DNA from: Streptomyces liliiviolaceus
GTDB taxonomy: Bacteria; Actinomycetota; Actinomycetes; Streptomycetales; Streptomycetaceae
DNA length: 64,000 nt
Assembly: GCF_018070025.1 (NCBI RefSeq)
Contig: NZ_JAGPYQ010000001.1
Location: 3,968,001 to 4,032,000, forward strand
Reading direction: 5' to 3'
Of the stretch, positions 8,496-17,158 are shown one piece after another (within the stretch, counting starts at the first letter, position 1; each line of letters begins with the position of its first letter). The notes beneath the pieces were generated by a model. That model made no database searches. It was not told the DNA's origin and worked only from the letters and a program-made list of their open reading frames with translations. The position numbers and the translations under genes are program-made.

Positions 8496-9557
8496 CTACA
8501 GCGCCGGGTAGTCCGTGTAGCCCTTCGCGTCCCCGCCGAAGAACGTCGTCGGGTCGGCCTCGTTGAAGGGGCCGCCCGCCTTCAGCCGGGCGGGCAGGTC
8601 GGGGTTGGCCAGGAACAGCTGGCCGTAGGCGATCAGGTCGGCTACGCCGTCCTCGACGAGCGTCAGGGACTCGGGTCCGGTCGGCCCCTCGGTCGCCGGG
8701 TTCAGGACGAACGTCCCGCTGAACCGCTTGCGCAGCGCCAGGGTCAGCTCACGGATCTCGCCCACCTCGGTGATGTGCAGATAGGCCAGACCCAGCGGCT
8801 CCAGCGCGTCCACGAGCGCGGTGTACGCGGCCTCCGGCTCGGGCTCCTGGATGTCGTTGTACGGGTTGCCGGGGGAGAGGCGGATGGCCGTGCGCCCGGC
8901 GCCGATCTCCGCGGCGACGGCCTTGACCGTCTCGGCCGCGAACCGGATGCGGTTCTCGACCGGGCCGCCCCACTCGTCGGTGCGGTGGTTGGAGCCGGGG
9001 GCGAGGAACTGGTGGATCAGATAGCCGTTGGCGCCGTGCAGCTCGACACCGTCGAAGCCGGCCTCGATCGCGCCTCGGGCGGCGTCCACGAACTCGCCGA
9101 TGGTGGAACGGATCTCGTCGCCGGTCAGCTCGCGCGGGGCGACGAAGTCCAGGGGACCCTCGTGGGTGTAGACCTGCCCCTCGGCCCGTACGGGCGAGGC
9201 GCCGACGTTGACGAGTCCCTCGGGCAGCAGGCTCGGGTGGCCGATCCGGCCCGCGTGCATGAGCTGCGCGAAGATCCGGCCGCCCGCGGCGTGCACGGCG
9301 TCGGTCACCTTGCGCCAGGCCGCGATCTGCTCGGCGCTGTGCAGCCCCGGGGTGTCCGGGTAGCCCTGGCCCACCGGGGACGGCTGGACGCCCTCGGTGA
9401 CGATCAGGCCCGCGGAGGCCCGCTGGGCGTAGTACTCGACGCTGAGATCGGTCGGCGCTCCGCCGTCGCCTGCCCGGCTGCGGGTCATCGGCGCCATGAC
9501 GATGCGGTTGGCGAGCGGGGTGCCGGACAGGTCGATCGGGTCGTAAGCGGTGGTCAC
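8496..9557 (-). CDS. Old yellow enzyme family alkene reductase (NemA/OYE-like)
   Basis: 353-residue FMN-dependent ene-reductase that would reduce activated C=C bonds of enals, enones, maleimides or nitro compounds with NAD(P)H. It shows the MAPMTRSRAG N-terminal strand, the GVELHGANGYLIHQF active-site block and the TDEWGGPVENR block. The GTG at 9555-9557 is chosen because AGGAG lies 6 nt upstream; the long upstream extension is out of character and covers the MarR gene. It is divergent from a MarR regulator, a common electrophile-response arrangement. Confidence 0.92.
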   Translation of the reverse strand: MTTAYDPIDLSGTPLANRIVMAPMTRSRAGDGGAPTDLSVEYYAQRASAGLIVTEGVQPSPVGQGYPDTPGLHSAEQIAAWRKVTDAVHAAGGRIFAQLMHAGRIGHPSLLPEGLVNVGASPVRAEGQVYTHEGPLDFVAPRELTGDEIRSTIGEFVDAARGAIEAGFDGVELHGANGYLIHQFLAPGSNHRTDEWGGPVENRIRFAAETVKAVAAEIGAGRTAIRLSPGNPYNDIQEPEPEAAYTALVDALEPLGLAYLHITEVGEIRELTLALRKRFSGTFVLNPATEGPTGPESLTLVEDGVADLIAYGQLFLANPDLPARLKAGGPFNEADPTTFFGGDAKGYTDYPAL

Positions 9558-9590
9558 GGCTGCTCCTGGGGAGAGTACGGGGAATGTATG

Positions 9591-9646
9591 TGGTCGGCCA
9601 ATGATTGGAACAAGGGACCACCGTAGAGCATTCCTTGGTCGGCCAA
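9591..9646. promoter_or_regulatory. Paired TGGTCGGCCAA boxes, candidate MarR operators
   Basis: The 11-mer TGGTCGGCCAA occurs at 9591-9601 and 9636-9646 in the 144-bp divergent gap. The second copy extends to the near-palindrome CTTGGTCGGCCAAG. Start-to-start spacing is 45 bp, about four helical turns. Binding by the adjacent MarR protein is inferred. Confidence 0.6.
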
Positions 9647-9701
9647 GTTTTCTTCCGTGAAAAGCTGGCCGCCACGAACGTGCGCGGAACCGGGAGCCAG
9701 G

Positions 9702-10232
9702 ATGAGTGCCACCCACGAGGTCGCGGCCTCTCAGGCCGACCCCGCCTGTACCGAGGAGACGCCCTCCGCGGCGTGCGGCGGCCAGGTCAGCTACGCCATC
9801 TCCCGGGTGGCCCGGATGCACCGGGCCGCGGCGGGCAGGCTGCTGCGCGGGTCCGGCCTCTACCCCGGCCAGGAGTTCGTGATGATGCACCTGTGGGACG
9901 CGGGCGCGGTGCGTCAGTCGGAGCTGATCAAGGCGGTCGAACTCGATCCGTCGACGGTCACGAAGATGCTCCAGCGGCTGGAGCAGGCGGGACACGTCCG
10001 CCGCCGCCCCGACCCCAGGGACGGCCGCGCGGTCCTCGTCGAGGCGACGGAGGACAGCTGCGGTCTGCACGACGAGGTCACCCAGGCCTGGACCGGCCTG
10101 GAGGAGCACAGCCTCGCCGGACTGAGCCCCGACGAGCGCGCACAGCTCTCCGGGCTCCTCGCGCGCGTCGAGGCGAACCTGTGCACGGAGTCGGGCGACT
10201 GCCCGGCCCCGGCCGGGGCGGACCGGCCCTAG
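9702..10232 (+). CDS. MarR family transcriptional regulator
   Basis: 176-residue winged-helix regulator. The MarR wing and recognition segment VELDPSTVTKMLQRLEQAGHVRRRPDPRDGR is split here as LDPSTVTKMLQRLEQAGHV (about residues 88-106) followed by RRRPDPRDGR. Start MSATHEVA at 9702 has GGGAG upstream. Cysteines occur near residues 15, 23, 126 and the C-terminus, so a thiol/electrophile-sensing role beside an ene-reductase is plausible but inferred. Confidence 0.9.
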   Translation: MSATHEVAASQADPACTEETPSAACGGQVSYAISRVARMHRAAAGRLLRGSGLYPGQEFVMMHLWDAGAVRQSELIKAVELDPSTVTKMLQRLEQAGHVRRRPDPRDGRAVLVEATEDSCGLHDEVTQAWTGLEEHSLAGLSPDERAQLSGLLARVEANLCTESGDCPAPAGADRP

Positions 10233-10291
10233 GGTCTGTTCGCCATGGGTGCCGTGGGTGCCGTGGGTTCGGTTCCGTACCGGCGGTGACG

Positions 10292-11329
10292 CTAGAGCCA
10301 GGCCAGTGAAGCCGCCCGCTCCAGCACGTCGTGCACGGCGCCCTCGTCGCCCACCACCCCGCGAGGCACCGACGTGGGAGTGTGCCGTCCGCCCACCAGC
10401 AGACAGAAGTCCACGGCCTGCAGGGCGAGTTCGGCGCGAACCGGCTCACCCTCGGAGCCGAGCACCCACTGGGGGTCGCCCTCGACGCCCGTCACGGCGA
10501 ACAGCACCGGCGGCGCCGTCGGACCCAGCGCCAGACCGAGCATCCGGACGGCCAGCCGCACCATCTGCCCCAGATGGGCCTCGACCGGCGGCGGCACGGC
10601 GAGCCCGAGCGCGCGGCCGATGTCCACCGTGTGGATCCAGGTCTCGAAGGCCCGCCCCAGGAAATGGTCGGCCACGGGCAGCCGGACGCCCAGCATCGTC
10701 GTCGCGTGCGAGGCCCGCTCGGGATCCAGGGCCTCCGGCGTCGCCAGCAGCGCCGAGCTCTGCGCCGACCACGCGGCCACCGTCTCCTCGGGGGAGCGCG
10801 TCCGCTCGTACGCGATCGTGTCGGCGGTCCTGGCCTCCCAGGCCTCCTCCCACGGCATCTCCTGCGTGCTCCGCGAGAGGGGAGCGTGCGCGGCCACACC
10901 GAGCAGCCGGGCCAACTCCTCGTCGGCGGCGATCAGATGGCCGACCGTGTCCCGGACGTCCCAGTCGTGCACGACGGGAGTGCCCCACGGCCGATGGCCG
11001 TCCACCTCGCGCAGCAGCGCGGTGAGCCCGGTGACCGCCGCCGCGTACGGGGCCGCGTGCGCGGCGACGCGCGGCGCGGTGGGCCGCGCCCGCAGGGCGG
11101 CGGCGAGTACGCCTTCCGACATGGCGGAACCGTTGTTCATGGCGGCCTGCTCCGGTATTCCGGGTGGCCCGTCCAGCAGCCGTACCGTCTCACGGAGCCG
11201 CTCCGCCTCCGCGGCGCAGCTCTCGCAGCCGGCCAGATGCAGCGGTACGGCCTTCTCGTCCGCGGGCTGCAGCGCGCCGAAGGCCCAGGCGGCCAGCAGT
11301 TCGGGCACGCCGTCGTGGTCGTCGCTCAC
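10292..11329 (-). CDS. Zinc-finger anti-sigma factor fused to a mycothiol-dependent maleylpyruvate-isomerase-type domain
   Basis: 345 residues. The N-terminus carries a zinc anti-sigma motif (His31, Cys35, Cys38 in PLHLAGCESC). From about residue 70 there is a DinB/MDMPI-type fold with HDWDVRDTVGHLIAADEE and the metal-site motif ETWIHTVDIGRAL. Start GTG at 11327-11329 has AAAGGAGG upstream. It begins 25 nt after the ECF sigma gene, so it is its cognate anti-sigma. The fused enzyme domain suggests sensing of mycothiol or an electrophile, which is an inference. No membrane helix is visible, so it is cytoplasmic. Confidence 0.85.
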   Translation of the reverse strand: MSDDHDGVPELLAAWAFGALQPADEKAVPLHLAGCESCAAEAERLRETVRLLDGPPGIPEQAAMNNGSAMSEGVLAAALRARPTAPRVAAHAAPYAAAVTGLTALLREVDGHRPWGTPVVHDWDVRDTVGHLIAADEELARLLGVAAHAPLSRSTQEMPWEEAWEARTADTIAYERTRSPEETVAAWSAQSSALLATPEALDPERASHATTMLGVRLPVADHFLGRAFETWIHTVDIGRALGLAVPPPVEAHLGQMVRLAVRMLGLALGPTAPPVLFAVTGVEGDPQWVLGSEGEPVRAELALQAVDFCLLVGGRHTPTSVPRGVVGDEGAVHDVLERAASLAWL

Positions 11330-11354
11330 CGGAGGCCTCCTTTCCCTGTCGCCA

Positions 11355-11972
11355 TCATGCGCCCCTTTCCCACGCCGGATCCGACGGGTCGCCCAACGAC
11401 ACGGCCAACTTGCGCAACGCGGACCGTAATCGGGTCTTGGCGGTGCCCTCCGGGATACCCAGCTCGACGGCCGCCTGCCGGTAGGTGCGGCCCGCGAAAT
11501 AGGCGAGGTGGACCACCTCCCGCTGGGGCTTGGGGAGTTCGGCGAGCGCGGAGTGCAGCAGGAGCGAGCGTTCACGGTCGACGACCGCCTCATCTGGCCC
11601 CGGCCCGGTGTCCGGGATGGAGTGCAGCGCCGAGTCGTCCGCCCGGGTGTCCTTACGGTGCCTGGCCTCGCTGCGCACCCAGTCCACGGCCCGCCGGTGC
11701 GCGAGCAGGGACAGCCAGGTGCGCATCGAGCCACGGCCCGGGTCGAACGCGTACGGCCTGCTCCACAACTGGGCGAAGACCTCCTGCGCCACGTCCTCGG
11801 CGGCCGCCGCGCTGCGCGTGACCCTCACCGCGACGCGCCGCACCAGGCCGCCGTACGCCGCGTACGCCTCGGCCAGTGCGGTCTCGTCGCCGTACACCAG
11901 CCGCCGGTGCAACTCCGCATCCGCGGACGGCCGTTCGGACGTGTGGAGAGTTGGCTCCACCGGCACCACCAC
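11355..11972 (-). CDS. ECF (sigma-70 family group 4) RNA polymerase sigma factor
   Basis: 205-residue sigma factor with region 2 (ALAEAYAAYGGLVRRVAVR, EDVAQEVFAQLW) and region 4 (LPKPQREVVHLAYFAG, TYRQAAVELGIPEGTAKTR). GTG start at 11970-11972. It is followed directly by its zinc-finger anti-sigma gene. The 54-bp gap from the upstream aminotransferase gene leaves room for either its own promoter or read-through. Target regulon is not visible. Confidence 0.93.
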   Translation of the reverse strand: MVVPVEPTLHTSERPSADAELHRRLVYGDETALAEAYAAYGGLVRRVAVRVTRSAAAAEDVAQEVFAQLWSRPYAFDPGRGSMRTWLSLLAHRRAVDWVRSEARHRKDTRADDSALHSIPDTGPGPDEAVVDRERSLLLHSALAELPKPQREVVHLAYFAGRTYRQAAVELGIPEGTAKTRLRSALRKLAVSLGDPSDPAWERGA

Positions 11973-12026
11973 CTCGTGATGCCCTTCCTAGCGTTCTCGT
12001 GGGCCGCGCGCCAGTGGGTCGGGACA

Positions 12027-13112
12027 TCATCCGGACAGGACATCCAGCAGACGGTCGACATCCGCGGGCACGTTGTACATGTGGAAGGCGGCCCTCAGGT
12101 TCCCGGCGCGGTCGGAGACCTCGATCCCCGCCCGGCTCAGCTCCGGCTGCCGGTGGCCGAGTCCGGGCACGGAGACGATCGCCGACCCCGGCGCCGCGAC
12201 CGGCTCGTGTCCCAGCGAGGCGAGGCCCGCCCGGAAACGGTCGGCGAGGCCGAGGTCATGGGCGCGCACGGCCTCCACACCCAGCTCCTCCATCACCTGG
12301 AGGGAGTGCCGGGCACCCGCGTACGAGAACAGGCTGGGGCTCTCGTCGAACCGCCGCGCGGAGCGGGCCAGTTCCTCGACCGGCCCGTAGCAGCTGTCCC
12401 AGGGATCCTCTCCCGCCACCCAGCCCGCGAAGACGGGATCGAGCCCCCCGAAGTCCTCCGGAACGACGAGGAAGGCCACGCCCCGCGGGCAGACGAGCCA
12501 CTTGAAGGCGACGGAGGAGACATAGTCGTACGCGTCCGCGTCGACCGACAGCCATCCGGCGGCCTGGGATGCGTCGATGTACGTACGGGCGCCGTGGGTG
12601 CGGGCGGCCTCGCGCAGCGCCGGCAGATCGGCGATCCGGCCGTCCGCGGACTGCGCGGCGCTCACCGCGACGAGCGCGGTGCCGGGGCGCACCGACTCGG
12701 CGATCCGCTCCAGCGGCACCGTGCGCACCTTCAGGCCGCGGCGCACATGGAAGGGGTTCACGACGGAAGTGAAGTCGCCCTCGGCGGTGAGGACTTCGGC
12801 GCCCTCGGGCAGCGAGGCGGCGATCAGTCCGGTGTAGACGGCGACCGACGCCCCGGCCGCGACCCGGCTGTCGGGGACGCCGACGAGCCGGGCGAAGGAG
12901 GCGCGGGCCGCCTCCACGTCGGCGAACATGTCCTGCGGCCGGCCGTCCGCCACGGACTCGACACCGGCGCGCATGGCCGCCACCGCGCGGGCCGGGAGCA
13001 GCCCGGTACTGGCGGTGTTCAGATAGGTGTTCTTCGGGGTGAACTCGGCACGGACGAGGCTCTCGAAGGTCTCCATGGCACCACTCTGCGGCGCGGAGAA
13101 CTCCCCGTCCAT
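12027..13112 (-). CDS. Class V aminotransferase-fold PLP enzyme
   Basis: PLP enzyme related to cysteine desulfurases and isopenicillin-N epimerase-like proteins, up to 361 residues. The PLP lysine is in SSVAFKWLVCPRG (Lys204 counting from the first start). Two starts are possible: ATG at 13110-13112 (MDGEFSAPQ) or ATG at 13074-13076 (METFESLVRAEF); the latter matches homologues better but neither has a good ribosome-binding site. It sits between a DsbA-type protein and an ECF sigma gene on the same strand. Substrate is unknown. Confidence 0.85.
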   Translation of the reverse strand: MDGEFSAPQSGAMETFESLVRAEFTPKNTYLNTASTGLLPARAVAAMRAGVESVADGRPQDMFADVEAARASFARLVGVPDSRVAAGASVAVYTGLIAASLPEGAEVLTAEGDFTSVVNPFHVRRGLKVRTVPLERIAESVRPGTALVAVSAAQSADGRIADLPALREAARTHGARTYIDASQAAGWLSVDADAYDYVSSVAFKWLVCPRGVAFLVVPEDFGGLDPVFAGWVAGEDPWDSCYGPVEELARSARRFDESPSLFSYAGARHSLQVMEELGVEAVRAHDLGLADRFRAGLASLGHEPVAAPGSAIVSVPGLGHRQPELSRAGIEVSDRAGNLRAAFHMYNVPADVDRLLDVLSG

Positions 13113-13171
13113 TGCGTTCTTTTAAGTGGTTCCGCGAAGGAACGCTTATACGTCCAGGTCAGCGCCGCACA

Positions 13172-13897
13172 TCAGTGCTGGTGGGGCACCGCGCAGCCGT
13201 CCGGGCCGCACGCCTCGGAGTCGCCCTGCGCGTTCGGCTGGATCAGCTTGAGCGGGGAGTGGCTCGCCCACGCCTGCTCCAGTGCCTGCGCGAACACCTC
13301 GGCGGGCTGGGCGCCGGAGACGCCGTACTTGCGGTCCAGGACGAAGAACGGCACGCCGTTCGCACCCAGCTCGGCGGCCTCGCGCTCGTCGGCGCGGACC
13401 TCGTCGGCGTACGCGGCCGGGTCGGCGAGCACCTTGCGGGTCTCGTCCGCGTCGAGTCCGGCGCCGACCGCCAGCTCCACGAGCCGCTCGTCGTCGCCGA
13501 AGACGGACCGCTCCTCGGCGAAGTTCGCCTTGTACAGGTCCTGGATCAGCTCGTCCTGGCGGCCCCGCTCCTTGGCGAGGTGCAGGAGCCGGTGCATGTC
13601 GAAGGTGCTGCCGTGGTCGCGGTCCTTCGTGCGGTACGCGAGGCCCTCGGCGGCGGCCTGGGTGCCGAGGTTCTCCTCGCCGGCCTGGGCCTGGGCCTCG
13701 CTCATGCCGTACTTCTTGGTGAGCATGGGGATGACGGGCTGGATGTCGTCCTTGGCGCGGTTCGGGTCGAGCTCGAAGGAGCGGTGTACGACCTCGACGG
13801 CGTCGCGGTGCGGGAAGGTCTGGAGGGCCTTCTCGAAGCGGGCCTTGCCCACGTAGCACCATGGGCAGGCGATGTCGCTCCAGATCTCGACGCGCAT
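13172..13897 (-). CDS. DsbA family oxidoreductase (FrnE-like)
   Basis: 241-residue thioredoxin-fold protein with the active-site motif CPWC (Cys11, Cys14) right after the first strand and the GVPFFVLDRKYGVSGAQ cis-Pro region. It lacks a signal peptide, so like FrnE it is cytoplasmic and may act in thiol/redox stress. The C-terminus ends CGPDGCAVPHQH, an extra Cys/His tail. ATG at 13897 is preceded by GGGAGAG. It lies 59 nt upstream of the class V PLP enzyme on the same strand. Confidence 0.9.
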   Translation of the reverse strand: MRVEIWSDIACPWCYVGKARFEKALQTFPHRDAVEVVHRSFELDPNRAKDDIQPVIPMLTKKYGMSEAQAQAGEENLGTQAAAEGLAYRTKDRDHGSTFDMHRLLHLAKERGRQDELIQDLYKANFAEERSVFGDDERLVELAVGAGLDADETRKVLADPAAYADEVRADEREAAELGANGVPFFVLDRKYGVSGAQPAEVFAQALEQAWASHSPLKLIQPNAQGDSEACGPDGCAVPHQH

Positions 13898-14008
13898 GTC
13901 TCGAACTCTCCCTCACTCAACCGATCAGCTCCGCTGCTGCATGAACGTTCAAGAACCGGCTGAGTATTCCCCGCGCTCTCGAACGTGCGGGTCCGGTGGG
14001 GGTTGCCC

Positions 14009-14177
14009 GCGCAGTTCCCCGCGCCCCTGAAAAACCGCGTTCGTCTGCGGGTCCGGTGGGGGTTGTTCGCGCAGTTCCCCGCGCCCCTCGGGGAGGGGCT
14101 GCGCCCCGTCCCGCCCAGGGGCGCGGGGAACTGCGCAGGCTTTTGGCTTTTGCTTTTAGGGGCGCGGGGAACTGCGC
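14009..14177. repeat. Four copies of dispersed 19-bp repeat in two inverted pairs
   Basis: Copies at 14009-14027 and 14069-14087 (reverse) and 14118-14136 and 14159-14177 (forward) occupy the 316-bp gap 13898-14213. Opposed pairs can fold into a long hairpin. The unit GTGCGGGTCCGGTGGGGGTT is also partly duplicated upstream of each reverse copy. No gene is seen here. Confidence 0.88.
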
Positions 14178-14213
14178 GAACGGCCCCCACCGGGCCGCAC
14201 CCGGCGTCGATGC

Positions 14214-15263
14214 TCAGGCGGTCGCCGCCAGCGCAGCGCGCAGCGCGGTGAGGCAGGCCTCCACCACCGCAGGGTCGGCCGCAGGCCCGTAGTGGTTGAC
14301 CCGGATCATCTCCTTGGCCAGCACCCCACCCCCCGCCGCCAGCGGAAGCGAGCCGTCGACGGCCAGCGCAGCCGCCACCACCGCCGACGCGTCCACCCCC
14401 GCAGGCGTCCGCAACGTCGTGGCAACCGGCGCCGCATCGGACGCCTCGTACACATACGGTTCAAGCCCCCCGCCCAGCGCGAGCGCACCCGCCCGCACAG
14501 CCGCAGCCGCCGCCGCATGCCGCGCCATCACCGTCTCCAGCCCCTCCGACTCGATGCGCTCCACACACGCCTCCAGCGCCAGCATCTCCAGCTGCGCCGG
14601 AGCGTGGAGAAGGGCCTTGCGCCCGGCGTCGACCCACCGCTCCTTCCAGTCCAGGAGGGAGAGGTAGGAGCGCCGGGGCGCGTGCGGGTTCGCGGCCATC
14701 CGCGCCCACGCCCGCTCGCTGACCGACACCGCCGAGACCCCCGCGGGCCCGCCCATCGCCTTCTGCGCCCCGATCACGCACAGGTCCACGCCCCACGCGT
14801 CCGGCAGTACCGGCTCTGCGCCGACCGAGGCCACCGCGTCGAGGTAGAAGAGGGCGCCGTGCGCCCGTACGACCTCGCCGATCTCCGCGACCGGGTTCGT
14901 GTTCCCGGTGGCCGCCTCCGCGTGCACCAGGGAGACGAAGTCGATCCGAGGGTGCTCGGCGAGGGCGTCGCGGATCTGGTCCGCCGTGACCGCAGTGTGG
15001 AAGGGCACGGCCAGGTCGTGCACGGTGGCCCCGCAGTCCCGGAGCCAGTCGCCGAACGTCTGCCCGTACGGGCCGGTGATCACGTTGAGAGCCGTCGTAC
15101 CGGGACCGGCCGCGCCGCGAATCGCCCCTTCCAGCGGAAGCAGCGCCTCACCCTGCATGATCACGACGTCCTGCCCGGTGGAGAGCAGCCGCGCCACGCG
15201 GTCCTCGATCGCCGCGAAACGCGCGGCGCTCAGCGGTGCCAGGTCCAGGAAGGGATGGGTCAC
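14214..15263 (-). CDS. Alanine-glyoxylate aminotransferase-like PLP enzyme (class V)
   Basis: 349-residue class V aminotransferase with the PLP lysine in CVIGAQKAMGGPAG (Lys168) and the pyridine-ring aspartate in LFYLDAVASVGAEP. The usual family reaction is transamination with glyoxylate or pyruvate as acceptor. Start is uncertain: GTG at 15261-15263 (VTHPFLDLA) has AAGAGAG 8 nt upstream, but three further in-frame GTGs exist in an 18-bp tandem repeat just upstream. It is divergent from an amino-acid ABC importer, which may supply its substrate (inference). Confidence 0.85.
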   Translation of the reverse strand: MTHPFLDLAPLSAARFAAIEDRVARLLSTGQDVVIMQGEALLPLEGAIRGAAGPGTTALNVITGPYGQTFGDWLRDCGATVHDLAVPFHTAVTADQIRDALAEHPRIDFVSLVHAEAATGNTNPVAEIGEVVRAHGALFYLDAVASVGAEPVLPDAWGVDLCVIGAQKAMGGPAGVSAVSVSERAWARMAANPHAPRRSYLSLLDWKERWVDAGRKALLHAPAQLEMLALEACVERIESEGLETVMARHAAAAAAVRAGALALGGGLEPYVYEASDAAPVATTLRTPAGVDASAVVAAALAVDGSLPLAAGGGVLAKEMIRVNHYGPAADPAVVEACLTALRAALAATA

Positions 15264-15266
15264 GGC

Positions 15267-15320
15267 GTTGCTCTCTTCACTCACGTTGCTCTCGACGCTC
15301 ACGTTGCTCCCGTCACTCAC
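15267..15320. repeat. 18-bp tandem repeat, three copies, at start of class V aminotransferase
   Basis: Units begin at 15267, 15285 and 15303 with GTTGCTCTC/C and end CACTCAC/CGCTCAC. On the minus strand each unit carries a GTG and a purine stretch such as GGGAGCAAC or GAGAGCAAC, so the repeat multiplies the start region. The 18-bp period keeps the reading frame. Confidence 0.85.
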
Positions 15321-15402
15321 GGGGTAGGCAGCAACGAGCGTAACCGCCGTCCTCGTCGTCGCCCACCGGCGACTTCTGAGGCCGGACAGCCCAGCGGCCA
15401 TG

Positions 15403-15438
15403 GGATTGGTTTGAGAGCCTCAAACCAATCCTTATAAT
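15403..15438 (+). promoter_or_regulatory. Consensus -35/-10 promoter overlapped by 13-bp perfect operator palindrome
   Basis: Arms GGATTGGTTTGAG (15403-15415) and CTCAAACCAATCC (15419-15431) flank AGC. The likely -35 TTGAGA (15411-15416) lies within the palindrome and the perfect -10 TATAAT (15433-15438) follows after 16 bp. This is the main promoter for the ABC importer starting at 15474, almost certainly controlled by a repressor. The repressor is not identified. Confidence 0.8.
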
Positions 15439-15473
15439 CAGCAGTCACAGTTTCCCCACAGGAGGTCACCCCC

Positions 15474-16322
15474 GTGAAGATGGTCCCCGGGCGCCGAACC
15501 CGCATTCTGGCCGCCACCACCGCGACGGCCGGGCTGCTGCTCGTGTCCGGCTGCTCCTCGGACGACGACGGGGGCAAGAAGACCACCGCGGGCGGGGTCG
15601 AGCTCGTCAAGGGCGGACAGCTCACCACCTGCACCCACCTGCCGTACCCGCCGTTCCAGTCGGAGATCGACGGCAAGGTCCAGGGCTTCGACGTGTCGCT
15701 GGTCGACCTGGTCGCCAAGGACCTGGGCGTGAAGCAGGAGATCCTCGACCAGCCCTTCGAGAACTTCAAGACCGGCGGATCCCTCAACTCCGGCCAGTGC
15801 GACCTCGCCGCGGCCGGTATGACGATCACCGACGAGCGCAAGAAGAACGTCGACTTCTCCGACCCGTACTTCGAGGCCACCCAGGGCATCCTGGCCGACA
15901 AGAAGAGCGGCATCTCCTCCCTCGCGGACCTCAAGGGCAAGAAGGTCGGCGCGCAGGCGCAGACCACCGGCGAGGAGTTCGCGAAGAGCAAGGGCCTCAA
16001 CCCGGTCTCCTTCGAGTCCTCGGACGCCCTCCTCAACGGTCTGCGCACCGGCCAGGTCAAGGCCGTCGTCATCGACTACCCGGTCGTCCAGGGCTGGCTC
16101 AAGGACAAGGCCAACGCCGCCGCCTTCGAGGTCGCCGACAACATCAACACCGGTGAGGAGTACGGCTTCACCATGAAGAAGGGCAACACCAAGCTCCTCG
16201 AAGCCGTCAACAAGGCGCTGGCGGACGCGAAGTCCGACGGCACGTACAAGAAGCTGTACGAGAAGTGGATCGGCCCGTACGACGAGAACGCCGCCTCCGC
16301 TTCGCCCTCCGCCTCCTCATGA
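15474..16322 (+). CDS. Amino-acid ABC transporter, substrate-binding lipoprotein
   Basis: 282-residue extracellular solute-binding protein of family 3. Signal peptide with lipobox LLVSGC (lipidated Cys27), then the type-3 fold with CTHLPYPPFQ, DGKVQGFDVSLVDLVAK and the AAGMTITDERKKNVDFSDPY block. GTG start with AGGAGGT 6 nt upstream. It ends in a Ser/Ala tail and its TGA overlaps the permease ATG (ATGA). Substrate is probably a polar or basic amino acid, not resolved further. Confidence 0.92.
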   Translation: MKMVPGRRTRILAATTATAGLLLVSGCSSDDDGGKKTTAGGVELVKGGQLTTCTHLPYPPFQSEIDGKVQGFDVSLVDLVAKDLGVKQEILDQPFENFKTGGSLNSGQCDLAAAGMTITDERKKNVDFSDPYFEATQGILADKKSGISSLADLKGKKVGAQAQTTGEEFAKSKGLNPVSFESSDALLNGLRTGQVKAVVIDYPVVQGWLKDKANAAAFEVADNINTGEEYGFTMKKGNTKLLEAVNKALADAKSDGTYKKLYEKWIGPYDENAASASPSASS

Positions 16323-17158
16323 CCGATACCGACACCGACGCCAGGATCCAGCCCCGCAGGCGGGGGCTGACCAGGAGCCAGAAGCGGACCGTGTCCCGGG
16401 GCGTCCAGTACGCGGTGTTCGTCGCCGCGCTGGTCGCCCTCGGGTTCACGGCCGACTGGGGACAGCTGCGGAACCAGTTCGCGCAGGTCGACCTGGCCGA
16501 GCGGATGTTCCCGGACATCATCACGCTGGCGCTGAAGAACACCGTCCTCTACACCGTGTCCGGCTTCGTCTTCGGCCTCGCCCTCGGCGTGGTCGTCGCC
16601 CTGATGCGGCTCTCCTCGGTCGGCCCGTACCGCTGGCTGGCCGGCATCTACATCGAGATCTTCCGCGGGCTGCCCGCCCTGCTGATCTTCATCTTCGTGG
16701 GCGTCGCCGTGCCGCTCGCGTTCCCCGGCACGGAGATCCCCGGCGGCACGTACGGGAAGGTCGCGCTCGCGCTCGGCCTGGTGGCCGCCGCGTACATGGC
16801 GGAGACGATCCGCGCGGGCATCCAGGCCGTCCCCAAGGGGCAGATGGAGGCGGCCCGTTCGCTGGGCTTCTCGCATGCGCGGGCCATGGTCTCCATCATC
16901 ATTCCGCAGGCGTTCCGGATCGTGATCCCGCCGCTCACCAACGAGTTGGTGCTCCTCTTCAAGGACTCCTCGCTGGTGCTGTTCCTCGGGGTCACGCTGG
17001 AGGAGCGCGAACTGTCCAAGTTCGGCCGCGACCTGGCCAGCGAGACCGCCAACTCGACACCGATCCTGGTGGCGGGCCTGTGCTACCTGCTGGTCACGAT
17101 CCCGCTCGGGTTCGTCGTACGCCGCCTTGAGGCGAAGGCCGGGGAGGCCACCAAGTGA
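16319..17158 (+). CDS. Amino-acid ABC transporter permease (HisM/GlnP type)
   Basis: 279-residue membrane permease with the typical TLKNT-like entry ([16 protein letters not shown]), multiple hydrophobic segments and the EAA loop [21 protein letters not shown] that contacts the ATPase. Start [10 protein letters not shown] at 16319 overlaps the preceding stop. A single permease gene suggests a homodimeric translocator. Its TGA overlaps the next GTG (GTGA). Confidence 0.93.
   Translation: MTDTDTDARIQPRRRGLTRSQKRTVSRGVQYAVFVAALVALGFTADWGQLRNQFAQVDLAERMFPDIITLALKNTVLYTVSGFVFGLALGVVVALMRLSSVGPYRWLAGIYIEIFRGLPALLIFIFVGVAVPLAFPGTEIPGGTYGKVALALGLVAAAYMAETIRAGIQAVPKGQMEAARSLGFSHARAMVSIIIPQAFRIVIPPLTNELVLLFKDSSLVLFLGVTLEERELSKFGRDLASETANSTPILVAGLCYLLVTIPLGFVVRRLEAKAGEATK

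Noticed and set aside
10245..10275. GGGTGCCGT short tandem after the MarR gene
   Set aside because: Two to three 9-bp units in a 59-bp gap; too short to interpret.
14009..14177. CRISPR array
   Set aside because: Repeats are in both orientations, irregularly spaced, recur in nine gaps and no cas genes exist.
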